This document shows positions 1 to 7,672 of a stretch of DNA of 12,892 bases, in pieces (position 1 is the stretch's first letter; every line of letters starts with the position of its first letter). The position numbers and the translations under genes are program-made. The notes under the pieces are model-generated. The model saw only the letters and a list, made by a program, of their open reading frames with translations, had not been told where the DNA came from and ran no database searches. The stretch covers positions 1-12,892 of the forward strand of contig CALVVC010000023.1 of NCBI GenBank assembly GCA_944363755.1. Reading direction: 5' to 3'. This stretch comes from an uncultured Bacilli bacterium. Its GTDB lineage: Bacteria; Bacillota_I; Bacilli_A; RF39; UBA660.

Positions 1-825
1 TAGAGTTTCTTGTATTACTCCTGTAGCATTAAAACACATTCCAAGTGTAAAGATATAAGCTAGGATATAAACCCAAATTAATAATACTAAAATATTAGAC
101 ATCGCTCCATAAAATACATTATAACTTGCAAAATAATCCACATAAAAAGCATATATTTTAGAACTTATTAACCACATAATAGTTGTAAACAAAGCTCCTG
201 GTATTGTACTTCTTGTACTTATTTTAGTATCAGGGGCAATTGTATATAGTAATTTTAAATTATAATATATTAAGAATAATGATATAGGATACTCTAAAAT
301 TCTATAAGTATTCTCAACTAAACTTGTTAGACTATCACTATGAATAGAATTAGTAATTATTTTTATTAATATATCTCCAAAAGCAGGTACTAATATTAAG
401 AATAAAAAAAGTATTACTAAAATTAAAGTCATAAGAACTGCTTTACTTCTTCTTTTAATCTCACTACTATCTTTTACTTTATATATTTCATTAGAAGTAT
501 TAATTATTGAATAAGTTCCATTACTAGCAAGAATGAATGCAGCGAAAAAGAAAATTATCATATTAAAACTTAGTAAATTACTACCATTATTAGCAGGAAT
601 TAAATAATTTATAACATCACTTGGTACAACTGACTCTAGTATTTCTTTAATACTTGTAGCAGGAAGTCCAAATTCACTACCTATAGCACCTACTAAGGCA
701 ATTAAAGGAATAATTGAGATAACAAGAAAAAAAGCAAGATGTCCTGGTAAGATTCTCATTTCTGGTAATTTAATTATTGAAATAACTTTTCTTAAAAATA
801 TTTTCATTTTCTTACTTTTTTTCAT
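1..825 (-). CDS. YihY/BrkB family inner-membrane protein, 3' end cut by window edge
   Basis: The frame is open from ATG 825 to base 1, giving 275 residues with no stop, so the C-terminus lies off the left edge. This is most of a typical family member of about 280-300 residues. Hydrophobic segments sit near residues 28-48, 86-108, 128-150, 178-197, 207-222 and 238-263, which matches the six-helix YihY (formerly 'ribonuclease BN') layout. The family signature is clear near the C-terminus: FYVDYFASYNVFYG followed by LIWVYILAYIFTLG. The molecular function of the family is unsettled; it is not an RNase, despite old annotations. The site AGGAG lies 6-7 nt before the ATG and overlaps the end of the upstream receptor gene. 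Only 9 nt separate the two genes, so they are probably co-transcribed and translationally coupled. The second Met (residue 7) is a less likely start. Confidence 0.88.
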   Translation of the reverse strand, partial: MKKSKKMKIFLRKVISIIKLPEMRILPGHLAFFLVISIIPLIALVGAIGSEFGLPATSIKEILESVVPSDVINYLIPANNGSNLLSFNMIIFFFAAFILASNGTYSIINTSNEIYKVKDSSEIKRRSKAVLMTLILVILFLFLILVPAFGDILIKIITNSIHSDSLTSLVENTYRILEYPISLFLIYYNLKLLYTIAPDTKISTRSTIPGALFTTIMWLISSKIYAFYVDYFASYNVFYGAMSNILVLLIWVYILAYIFTLGMCFNATGVIQETL

Positions 826-834
826 TATACTCTC

Positions 835-2889
835 CTACTTTAATCCTTGCTTTTTCGTCATCATTTCAAGTGTTGCTTCGTTAATAGCATCATCTAATGT
901 TTTAATATCATCTTCTATCATACTATATCCAACACTAGCACCAAAATCATGTGGTAAACTTTTCATTTCTTTTTCTAATTTTTTAGCATAAGTTTCTACT
1001 TGTCTTTCACTATAACCAACTAAATAAATTAAAAACTCATTACCATCTGTTCTAATTATTTCACTATTTTCTAACTGTGTATTAACAAGCATTGATGCTG
1101 CAGTTACAATAAGTTTATCCCCTTCTTCATGTCCATAATTATCATTAACATATTTAACATTATTTAAATCAATTACAACTACTGCCTGAGGATACACCTT
1201 ACTAGCTTCCCAATCAGGTGCTTTTTTATTTAAATAGTTTCTATTTTTTAGTGATGTTAAAAGATCTGTATATTTATGTCTATCTTCCCTCTTAACTTTC
1301 TTTACTTTATGTTTATGTTTAAAGTATAGATATAGGAATACTAAAGCAATTAATGGTACAGAAACTATTACCAAGATAATTAAGAATAAGCCCATAAAAC
1401 TACTTCTTTCAACTATAGACCTACTAATATCTACAAGACCACTATTTCTATAGTTATAATAAGAATTAGTAGTAATAATATAATTAAATAGGTTATAGAA
1501 AGTATTATTATTATTCTTAACCATAAACTTATAATCATTCATCATAGTATCACTATATAAAACATCATAACCTTCAAAAGTTGAATTCTTATAAAGATTA
1601 TATACTTCTTTATCTACTACTAACATTTTATCATTAGCATTCTTAACTAAATCACTAATATTATCATAAACAGTTATATCACTTCTACTATTATTTTCAA
1701 AGTAATTATATAAAGAAGTATTATCTACCATAGCAATATTTTTATCTTTTAAACTCTCAAAAGAATTAATAACGTAATTATCACTTCTTTTACCTAATAT
1801 AACATAATCTTCTATAAATGTTGAAATAGTCGCTTTATAATCATCATTAAGATTATCAAAATTATAATAATCAAAATAAATATCTACATCGCCCTTTTCT
1901 ATCGCTTTTTTTAAAGCCTCAACACTTCCATACTTCTTATATGAAAAACTAATATCAGTAAGACGACTCATTCTTTTTAAGTATTCTCCAGCAACACCAG
2001 AAACAACTCCATCTACATCTACTTCATATGGATAGTTTTCCACATAACCATAAACATAATTTTTCTTAACTAAATCTGTAGAATCTCTAGAACTTACTTC
2101 ATTTTCTTTTATATAGTAATTAAAATATACACTATTATATTCATCTACATAATTATCAGTTTGCCATTTAAGAAAATATTTTCTAATAATTGTATTAAGT
2201 CTAGCATTAGATTTATCACTACTTAAGGTTAATACCAATTTTTTAGACATTTCTGTAAAGTAATAATTTATATAATAACTATTATTTTCAATAGTCTTAT
2301 CCAAATACATTGTATTAGGTACTATAATCATACTTACTTCATCATTATCTAAAGAAGAAAATAACTCATCTATTGTATCATACGATTTAAAAGCAAGATT
2401 AGTTCCTGTCTTTAAATAATAACTAACTTCAGCCATATCAGAATTAAAAACACCAAAAGTAATATTAGACATATCACTTACTCTATTAATTCTTCTATAT
2501 TCTTTAGAAATAGCAATATAACCATCAGTTGCAATCAATAAATCATTATTAGATAGTTCATCTTCATTATTTAAAACTTTAAAACTATAAGTTTTATTAT
2601 CTTCTATCTTACCATCTTTAGAATAAGCTATTTTATTGAATTCTAAACCTACATTTTTCTCAAAATCATCTAAAAAGCTAAAAAATACTCCTTCCCCATT
2701 AAGACCATATAAAGGATAATCATTAATAATGTTTATATCTATCATTTTAGTATCATTATCTTCTACCCATTTTTTTTCATTAACTGTTAAAGAAGTTTTA
2801 GCATCTTCTCTATTATAATAGAAAAACACTCCTACAAACACAACAACAACAACTAAAAGAGGAAGAATGATTAATAATTTTTTCTTCAT
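835..2889 (-). CDS. Membrane receptor with two solute-binding-like domains and a degenerate GGDEF domain
   Basis: This 684-residue protein has an N-terminal signal anchor (about 4-25), then two extracytoplasmic regions resembling bacterial family-3 solute-binding domains (about 45-255 and 277-487). A second membrane helix (about 498-523) leads to a cytoplasmic GGDEF domain (about 540-680). In the second sensor, GYVENYPYEVD, then VAGEYLKRM and ALKKAIEKGDVDIYF, follow the usual solute-binding pattern. The GGDEF domain keeps DLLTSLKNRNYL (D542) and DLNNVKYVNDNYGHEEGD (574 onward). Its signature, however, reads DGNEF at 615-619: the first Gly is Asp, and the catalytic or metal-binding Asp is Asn. 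No RxxD inhibitory site precedes it. Diguanylate cyclase activity is therefore doubtful. It may act as a nucleotide-binding or protein-interaction module, as in other degenerate GGDEF proteins. The site AGGAGGA precedes ATG 2889 and contains the stop codon of the upstream gene, so translation is probably coupled. The ligand is unknown. Confidence 0.85.
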   Translation of the reverse strand: MKKKLLIILPLLVVVVVFVGVFFYYNREDAKTSLTVNEKKWVEDNDTKMIDINIINDYPLYGLNGEGVFFSFLDDFEKNVGLEFNKIAYSKDGKIEDNKTYSFKVLNNEDELSNNDLLIATDGYIAISKEYRRINRVSDMSNITFGVFNSDMAEVSYYLKTGTNLAFKSYDTIDELFSSLDNDEVSMIIVPNTMYLDKTIENNSYYINYYFTEMSKKLVLTLSSDKSNARLNTIIRKYFLKWQTDNYVDEYNSVYFNYYIKENEVSSRDSTDLVKKNYVYGYVENYPYEVDVDGVVSGVAGEYLKRMSRLTDISFSYKKYGSVEALKKAIEKGDVDIYFDYYNFDNLNDDYKATISTFIEDYVILGKRSDNYVINSFESLKDKNIAMVDNTSLYNYFENNSRSDITVYDNISDLVKNANDKMLVVDKEVYNLYKNSTFEGYDVLYSDTMMNDYKFMVKNNNNTFYNLFNYIITTNSYYNYRNSGLVDISRSIVERSSFMGLFLIILVIVSVPLIALVFLYLYFKHKHKVKKVKREDRHKYTDLLTSLKNRNYLNKKAPDWEASKVYPQAVVVIDLNNVKYVNDNYGHEEGDKLIVTAASMLVNTQLENSEIIRTDGNEFLIYLVGYSERQVETYAKKLEKEMKSLPHDFGASVGYSMIEDDIKTLDDAINEATLEMMTKKQGLK

Positions 2890-2897
2890 AGTTCCTC

Positions 2898-3359
2898 CTA
2901 TCTATCTTTAGTCCATGAAAATTCATCTTTATCTTGATGTTTATATCCTATAATAGGATATCTTGTATCATCATTATCTTTACTTATAAATATTTGAATA
3001 TCATAATATCCTGTTTGATCTTTCTTTAAATTATCAATAACAGATGAAGTTAAAGCTTTAGATGAATCTAATTCCACATCATCATTAACAGTTATAAGAA
3101 CATTTAAAGTACGTCCCTTTATATCAGTATCAGCATTTTTTACTTCATCTTTTTCTTCTAAAGATTTAATAATATTTTTTTGATCACTATCTGTTATTTC
3201 TACTTTCTCTATACCATCAAGTCTATCCCCATAAATAGCAGTTCCTTCATTTGGAAAGAAAGTTAATTTAAGAGCAAAAACTAATATAACAAAAATTACA
3301 CAGATAATAAAGGCTATCACTGTAACCTTATTGTTTTTAATAAAATTATTCACATTCAT
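2898..3359 (-). CDS. Single-pass membrane protein of unknown function
   Basis: I do not recognise this family. From ATG 3359 it has 153 residues: a short basic N-terminus, one strong membrane helix (about 12-34), and an extracytoplasmic domain of about 115 residues. That domain alternates predicted helices and strands (for example TLNVLITVND and YYDIQIFISKD) and ends FSWTKDR. The pattern is loosely like small alpha/beta envelope domains such as BON, but I cannot assign it. A GTG at 3362 is also in frame. I prefer ATG 3359 because AGGA then lies 5 nt upstream, whereas it almost touches the GTG. The gene ends 8 nt before the GGDEF receptor start, and its stop codon is part of that gene's Shine-Dalgarno. 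It follows a strong promoter of its own, so it is probably the first gene of a three-gene envelope module and may be an accessory subunit of the receptor. Confidence 0.75.
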   Translation of the reverse strand: MNVNNFIKNNKVTVIAFIICVIFVILVFALKLTFFPNEGTAIYGDRLDGIEKVEITDSDQKNIIKSLEEKDEVKNADTDIKGRTLNVLITVNDDVELDSSKALTSSVIDNLKKDQTGYYDIQIFISKDNDDTRYPIIGYKHQDKDEFSWTKDR

Positions 3360-3376
3360 CACTTCCTAGTATAATT

Positions 3377-3405
3377 ATTATATAATATTATTTAAAAGTT
3401 ATCAA
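3377..3405 (-). promoter_or_regulatory. Near-consensus sigma-A-type promoter for the receptor module
   Basis: On the minus strand, TTGATA (3405-3400) and TATAAT (3382-3377) are separated by exactly 17 bp. Transcription should begin near 3370, leaving a leader of about 11 nt before ATG 3359. The -35 box lies inside a 16-nt element that recurs upstream of the neighbouring small membrane-protein gene. Confidence 0.75.
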
Positions 3406-3414
3406 TTACTTATT
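3399..3414 (-). repeat. 16-nt direct repeat, copy 1
   Basis: The minus-strand sequence AATAAGTAATTGATAA is identical to the copy at 3788-3803. This copy lies 39 nt upstream of the start of the single-pass membrane protein gene and contains its -35 box. The shared offset suggests a common regulatory element, but it could instead be the scar of a small duplication or insertion. Confidence 0.6.
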
Positions 3415-3417
3415 ATG

Positions 3418-3750
3418 TTAAATTAAAACATTAATTTTAAAAATTTCTTGAAGAACTATTCCTAGTAAAACTATAATTAGTGGGACCCAATATCTCATGA
3501 ATATTTTTAACTTATTTCTATTATAATTTTTAATTCCTATTTTTTCAAACCACCATTCATAAAAAGCTGTATTATTTTTATTCTTATCATTAAATTGTGC
3601 ATGAGAAAGAAAACATCCATTGCATGACTCTAATAATACTATATGACCTAATGATAGAACTGCAATTAGTGACCAACTAAGCCATAAAAAAGATGTCCAT
3701 GCAATAATTGTTAATAAAAAGTGTATTATAATTATTAAAGTTTTTTTCAT
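3418..3750 (-). CDS. Small membrane protein with CxxC motif, function unknown
   Basis: This 110-residue protein has two hydrophobic stretches near the N-terminus (about 4-19 and 20-41) and one near the C-terminus (about 86-104). Between them lies a polar, Trp-rich loop. The most striking motif is ESCNGCFLSHAQF (41-53), a CxxC pair at C43/C46 with H50 nearby; H10 and H36 lie in or beside the helices. These could bind a metal or heme or form a disulfide, but that is inference. The layout is faintly like DUF2784-type small membrane proteins, and I cannot assign a family firmly. The start is well supported: AAAGGAGA lies about 8 nt before ATG 3750. The gene is 44 nt after gatB and 58 nt before the receptor module, with a 16-nt repeat on each side. 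It may be read through from gatCAB, because I see no terminator in between. Confidence 0.72.
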   Translation of the reverse strand: MKKTLIIIIHFLLTIIAWTSFLWLSWSLIAVLSLGHIVLLESCNGCFLSHAQFNDKNKNNTAFYEWWFEKIGIKNYNRNKLKIFMRYWVPLIIVLLGIVLQEIFKINVLI

Positions 3751-3787
3751 ATGATATCTCCTTTTGCATTTAAATTTATAAGTATTT

Positions 3788-3803
3788 TTATCAATTACTT
3801 ATT
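3788..3803 (-). repeat. 16-nt direct repeat, copy 2
   Basis: This is identical to 3399-3414. It overlaps the last codons and stop of gatB and lies 37 nt upstream of the CxxC membrane protein start. It contains the same TTGATA, but I find no good -10 box 17 nt downstream, so promoter activity here is uncertain. Confidence 0.6.
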
Positions 3804-5213
3804 TAAAGCTTCTCTTAACATATCACTAGCTTTCTTAGGATTAACACTTCCTTTAGCCTCTTTCATAACTTGTCCCATTAAGTATTTCAAAGCTCTATCA
3901 TGACCACTCTTATAGTCATTTACACTTTCACTATTATTTTCTATTACTTTAGTAATTATATCTTTAATAAAACTATCATCAGTAATATTTTCTATTTTAA
4001 ATTCTTTCTTTAACTCATCAAGACTCTTATCAGTTTCCATTAAAGAATCTATTAAGTCTTTAACATTTTTATTAGATAAATCTCCACTTTCAAGATTATC
4101 TATAATACTAACTAATTTTTCATATGAAAGATTTGTATCAGTTATCACTTTATTATGTTTATTTAAGTATGAAGATATATCTGATAATAATAAATTAACA
4201 GCCATTACATAGTTAGTTTTAAATTCTAATAGTCCTAAGAAATAATCATTTAAACTTCTATTATTAATTAATTTTTCTATTTGTAAAGAACTAAGTCCTA
4301 ACTTACTATATTTTTCTCTTAACTCATCAGGAAGTAAAGGTAAACTCTTCAAAGAATCATTAATAAATTCATCAGTAAGTTCTAAATAAGGAATATCTGG
4401 TTCAATAAAATATCTATAGTCATTACCCGTTTCTTTAACACGCATTAAAATAGTCTTTCCTTTTTTTTCATCAAAGCGTCTTGTCTCTTCTTTTATAGTC
4501 TCTTTATTATTTAACATTTCTTCTTGTCTATTAATCTCATAGTCTATAGCAAGACCTACATTATGGATAGAACTAACATTTTTAACTTCTACTTTTGTCC
4601 CAAAATTATCATCTTTACTAATAGAAATATTAGGCTCACACCTCATACTTCCTTCTTCCATTTTACAGTCACTAATATTAGCATAGAATAATATTTCTTT
4701 TAATTTAGTAAGATAGGCCATAGCCTCTTTACCATTTTTTATACAAGGTTTAGTTACTATTTCTATTAAAGGTACTCCTGCTCTATTAAAATCAAGTAAA
4801 CTAACATTACCACGATGAGCACTCTTACAAGTATCTTCTTCAATATGTAACTCTTCTATTTCTATTTTTTTTCTTACACCATCTACTTCTATTTCTACAT
4901 AACCATTTCTACCTATAGGTGTTCTATTTTGCGTAATTTGATAATTTTTAGGATTATCAGGATAAAAGTAATTTTTACGATCAAAATGCATCTTACGAGT
5001 AATATCACAGTTTAAGATATGAGCAGTACGTATTCCTTGTCTTATAATTTCTTTATTAACAGTAGGAAGTGTTCCAGGATAACCTAAGTCTATAACATTA
5101 ACCGCTGTATTAGTAGCCATACCATAAGTATTAGCACTACTTGAAAAAAGTTTACTATTACTTTTAATTTCTACATGTACTTCTATACCTATTGTAGGAA
5201 CATAACTACTCAT
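3795..5213 (-). CDS. gatB: Asp-tRNA(Asn)/Glu-tRNA(Gln) amidotransferase subunit B
   Basis: GatB is the kinase/transamidation and tRNA-binding subunit of GatCAB. It activates the side-chain carboxylate of mischarged Glu-tRNA(Gln) or Asp-tRNA(Asn) with ATP and completes amidation with ammonia channelled from GatA. The 472-residue length is normal. Hallmarks in order: IGIEVHVEI (8-16), GYPGTLP, DRKNYFYPDNPKNYQITQ, HIEEDT, DFNRAGVPLIEIVTKP, and MEEGSMRCEPNIS. A helical C-terminal GatB/YqeY-type tail includes the conserved MGQVMKEAKG and ends near NPKKASDMLREAL. Its ATG follows the gatA stop with no gap, and its site AGGAGGTG lies within the last gatA codons, so the two should be translationally coupled. 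No glutaminyl- or asparaginyl-tRNA synthetase is in view, so which tRNA is amidated cannot be decided here. Confidence 0.97.
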   Translation of the reverse strand: MSSYVPTIGIEVHVEIKSNSKLFSSSANTYGMATNTAVNVIDLGYPGTLPTVNKEIIRQGIRTAHILNCDITRKMHFDRKNYFYPDNPKNYQITQNRTPIGRNGYVEIEVDGVRKKIEIEELHIEEDTCKSAHRGNVSLLDFNRAGVPLIEIVTKPCIKNGKEAMAYLTKLKEILFYANISDCKMEEGSMRCEPNISISKDDNFGTKVEVKNVSSIHNVGLAIDYEINRQEEMLNNKETIKEETRRFDEKKGKTILMRVKETGNDYRYFIEPDIPYLELTDEFINDSLKSLPLLPDELREKYSKLGLSSLQIEKLINNRSLNDYFLGLLEFKTNYVMAVNLLLSDISSYLNKHNKVITDTNLSYEKLVSIIDNLESGDLSNKNVKDLIDSLMETDKSLDELKKEFKIENITDDSFIKDIITKVIENNSESVNDYKSGHDRALKYLMGQVMKEAKGSVNPKKASDMLREALNK

Positions 5214-6632
5214 TTAAAACACCTCCTCTATATTACTAGCAAGCTTATAAATCATCGCTTCATCAAAGGCTTTACCTATTATATGTAAACCAATAGGTAA
5301 TCCTTTACTATTAGTACCAATAGGAATAGACATAGCAGGAAGTCCTGCCATATTAACAGGTATTACTAAAACATCATCCATAAAAGCTTTATGAGGATCA
5401 TCATTAAAAGTATCAAGAAGTGGAGCAACTCTAGTTGCAACAGGTCCAATAATTAAATCATAGTCTTTAAAAACTCTATTAAATTCTTTAGTAATATCAT
5501 CTCTTATCATCAAAGCTTTATCATAATAAGTTTTAGCATTTTCTCCACTTAAAATATATGAACCTATCATAATTCTTTTTTTAACTTCATTCCCAAAGCC
5601 TTCACTTCTAGTCTTTGCATACATAATATCTACACTATTAGCATCTTCTGTCCTATATCCATAACGCACACCATCAAAACGAGCTAAATTACTACTAGCT
5701 TCAGCCATAGTAATAACTTGATAAATAGTAACTGCTGTATCTAAATAAGACATATCAATTATATCTATTAAAGCTCCTTGTTCTTTTAAATAAGAAACAA
5801 CTTCCATTACTCTATCTTTAACTTCTTTAGTAACAATATCACTAATAAAATATTTAGGTAAAGCTATTCTTAATCCTTTAATATCTTCACCAATTAGTCT
5901 TGTAAAATCTTCTTTAGTTTTATTAACACTAGTTAAATCTTTCTCATCTTCACCGACTAAGATATTTAAAAGAGAAGCATTCTCATAAACAGTTCTAGTC
6001 ATTGGACCAATTTGATCAAGGCTAGAACCATAGGCAACTAAACCATAACGTGAAACCCTTCCATAAGTAGGCTTTAATCCTACAATACCTGTATAATTAG
6101 AAGGATTTCTTATACTTCCACCTGTATCACTACCAAGAGCAAGAGGAACAAGCTTACCAGCAACTGCTGCAGCACTACCACCAGAACTTCCTCCTGTAAC
6201 TTTTGTTTTATCTAAAGGATTAAGTGGTGCCCCAAAGTAACTAGTCTCACTAGTAGACCCCATAGCAAACTCATCCATATTAGTTTTACCAATAATAAGC
6301 ATTTTCTTATCTTTAATTTTTTCTACAACAGTAGCATCATAAATAGGTATAAAATTATCTAAAATATGAGATGCACAAGTTGTTCTTAATCCTTTAGTTA
6401 CAATATTATCTTTAATAGCAATAGGAATACCAAAAAATAGATTATTAGGATCTACTTCTCCTAAAGTACTTGCTTCTTCTCTTACTTTATCATTAATAGT
6501 AATAAAAGCATTTAACTCTTTAGCATCTTCTATTCTTTCTAAAGCTTCATCTACTAAATCAAGAGGAGTTATTTTTTTCTCTACTAATAACTCATGTATT
6601 TTTCTTATATCTAAATCTAAATATTTACTCAT
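5214..6632 (-). CDS. gatA: Asp-tRNA(Asn)/Glu-tRNA(Gln) amidotransferase subunit A (amidase)
   Basis: GatA is the glutaminase subunit. It hydrolyses glutamine in an amidase-signature active site and passes ammonia to GatB. The 472 residues contain the complete Ser-cisSer-Lys triad with the usual spacing: K74 in GIPIAIKDN, S149 in GGSSGGSAAA (147-156), and nucleophile S173 in GSDTGGSIRNP (167-177). The downstream GLKPTYGRVSRYGLVAYGSS and GPMTRTV blocks and the C-terminal GLPIGLHIIG are also intact. Its ATG lies inside the end of gatC (8-nt overlap). The ribosome site is weak (GGTGAT about 6 nt upstream), so translation probably depends on termination of gatC. The protein is slightly short compared with the common length of about 485, with no missing motif. 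Confidence 0.97.
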   Translation of the reverse strand: MSKYLDLDIRKIHELLVEKKITPLDLVDEALERIEDAKELNAFITINDKVREEASTLGEVDPNNLFFGIPIAIKDNIVTKGLRTTCASHILDNFIPIYDATVVEKIKDKKMLIIGKTNMDEFAMGSTSETSYFGAPLNPLDKTKVTGGSSGGSAAAVAGKLVPLALGSDTGGSIRNPSNYTGIVGLKPTYGRVSRYGLVAYGSSLDQIGPMTRTVYENASLLNILVGEDEKDLTSVNKTKEDFTRLIGEDIKGLRIALPKYFISDIVTKEVKDRVMEVVSYLKEQGALIDIIDMSYLDTAVTIYQVITMAEASSNLARFDGVRYGYRTEDANSVDIMYAKTRSEGFGNEVKKRIMIGSYILSGENAKTYYDKALMIRDDITKEFNRVFKDYDLIIGPVATRVAPLLDTFNDDPHKAFMDDVLVIPVNMAGLPAMSIPIGTNSKGLPIGLHIIGKAFDEAMIYKLASNIEEVF

Positions 6633-6918
6633 TTATCATCACCGGCACTTCTATAAAACTTCCATTCTTTTTAGGAGCATTAACTCCTACATCCTTAGCA
6701 CTTAACATTTCTCCTACAACATCTTCTCTTAATCTAGTATTATCATTAATTGGCGTATACATCATCTCACTATCAAAGTCTTTAACTTCTTTTATTTTAT
6801 CTATATCATCCATTAAAACTTTAAGGTCTCTTCTATACTTTTCTATTTCTTCATCCGTTAAAGAAATACGAGCTAGATGAGCAACATGTAGTACTTCTTC
6901 TCTACTTAACTTATCCAT
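6625..6918 (-). CDS. gatC: Asp-tRNA(Asn)/Glu-tRNA(Gln) amidotransferase subunit C
   Basis: GatC is the small clamp subunit that wraps the GatA-GatB interface and stabilises the complex. The 97 residues match the family: an N-terminal LSREEVLHVAHLARISLTD block, a helix ending KVLMDDIDKIKEV, then TPINDNTRLREDVV and a C-terminal NAPKKNGSFIEVPVMI tail. AAGGAGG lies about 5 nt before the ATG. It is the first gene of gatC-gatA-gatB and follows a promoter and an upstream terminator, so the operon is separated from the DUF3592 unit. The leader is only about 20 nt, too short for a T-box or riboswitch. Confidence 0.95.
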   Translation of the reverse strand: MDKLSREEVLHVAHLARISLTDEEIEKYRRDLKVLMDDIDKIKEVKDFDSEMMYTPINDNTRLREDVVGEMLSAKDVGVNAPKKNGSFIEVPVMINE

Positions 6919-6943
6919 AGTTCCTCCTTTTTCTTACTAGCTT

Positions 6944-6952
6944 AGTATACCA
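6944..6952 (-). promoter_or_regulatory. Extended -10 promoter of gatCAB
   Basis: On the minus strand, TGGTATACT forms an extended -10 element (TG-N-TATACT). The expected -35 position at 17 bp falls in the T-tract of the upstream terminator and is poor, which is tolerated in extended -10 promoters. Transcription should start near 6937, about 19 nt before gatC. Confidence 0.6.
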
Positions 6953-6965
6953 CAGATTAAGAATT

Positions 6966-7000
6966 AAAAAAAGTAATAGCAGTTAGATTATATCTATTAC
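6966..7000 (-). terminator. Intrinsic terminator of the U32-DUF3592 unit
   Basis: On the minus strand, GTAATAG (7000-6994) pairs perfectly with CTATTAC (6979-6973). A G-U and an A-U pair can extend the stem, and it is followed directly by seven T residues (6972-6966). It begins within a few bases of the DUF3592 gene stop codon. Confidence 0.8.
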
Positions 7001-7672
7001 CTAATTAACATTTTTTAAATATTTATTCTTAAAATACTTAAATAAAGGCATTATTATACTTATCATACCAACTATTATGAAAGCCACTGCAAATAAAAGT
7101 GGTATTAACATACTATTAGTATAATAAGTAAACATTTTAATAAAAGAAAAATATCCAGTCGCTATATATGTAATTATATAACCAAGAAATATCATAAGAA
7201 CACCTGGTATAAACCCTAAAAACAAATTAATTATAGTTTTTAATTTTCCATCTTTTATTAATTTTTTAGTTTCAATCATAAAGGCAATAGAAGTTACATT
7301 AATACCAAATATACCTAAAAATGAAAATAAAAACTTTAATGATAAAGAAGGAATATAAGCTTCTTCCGGATTATTAGGATTGTATTTTATAGGTCTTGGA
7401 CTATTAATTCTAGGTAATATTCCACTTTCACCAGAAGAAGAGACAGTATATTCAATTCCATTCACGGTATAAGAATAAACAAGATTATACATTGTTTGAT
7501 CTGAATTATTAACTTCTTTATAACTAATTAAATAACCAGTTGTCATCTCATAATTTTCTATATTTTCTATAGTAAAAGAAAATACTAACATAAACACACT
7601 AAATAGAAAAGCAATGCAAAGCATAAATAAAGTTGTAACTATTTCTTTTTTGTTATTATCCATTATTACCAC
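7001..7672 (-). CDS. DUF3592-like membrane protein
   Basis: From GTG 7672 this is a 223-residue protein with four predicted membrane helices (about 12-34, 113-133, 147-171 and 189-211). An extracytoplasmic domain lies between the first two. That domain shows the DUF3592 pattern: a repeated YSYTVNGIEYTVSSSG strand pair, a loop, then IKYNPNNPEEAYIP. The family's function is unknown; members sit in bacterial envelopes. Start choice is unusual. The only strong Shine-Dalgarno (GGAGG, 7695-7691) is 18 nt before the GTG and 27 nt before the more conventional ATG 7663. A perfect 5-bp hairpin fills the gap and, if folded, gives normal spacing for the GTG. I therefore keep the GTG, but ATG 7663 (220 residues) remains possible. 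It is the last gene of the U32 unit, 26 nt after the preceding gene, and is followed by a terminator. Confidence 0.82.
   Translation of the reverse strand: MVIMDNNKKEIVTTLFMLCIAFLFSVFMLVFSFTIENIENYEMTTGYLISYKEVNNSDQTMYNLVYSYTVNGIEYTVSSSGESGILPRINSPRPIKYNPNNPEEAYIPSLSLKFLFSFLGIFGINVTSIAFMIETKKLIKDGKLKTIINLFLGFIPGVLMIFLGYIITYIATGYFSFIKMFTYYTNSMLIPLLFAVAFIIVGMISIIMPLFKYFKNKYLKNVN

Noticed and set aside
3415..3440. Weak hairpin at the end of the CxxC protein gene as a terminator
   Set aside because: Only about five A/T-rich pairs form, with no T-tract following, so transcription is probably not stopped there.
3399..3803. Insertion sequence or att-flanked cassette around the CxxC membrane protein
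   Set aside because: There is no transposase, integrase or terminal inverted repeat, and the repeat's fixed offset from both start codons fits a regulatory element at least as well.
6919..6972. T-box or riboswitch controlling gatCAB
   Set aside because: The predicted leader is about 20 nt and holds only the ribosome site; the hairpin further upstream is the terminator of the preceding unit.
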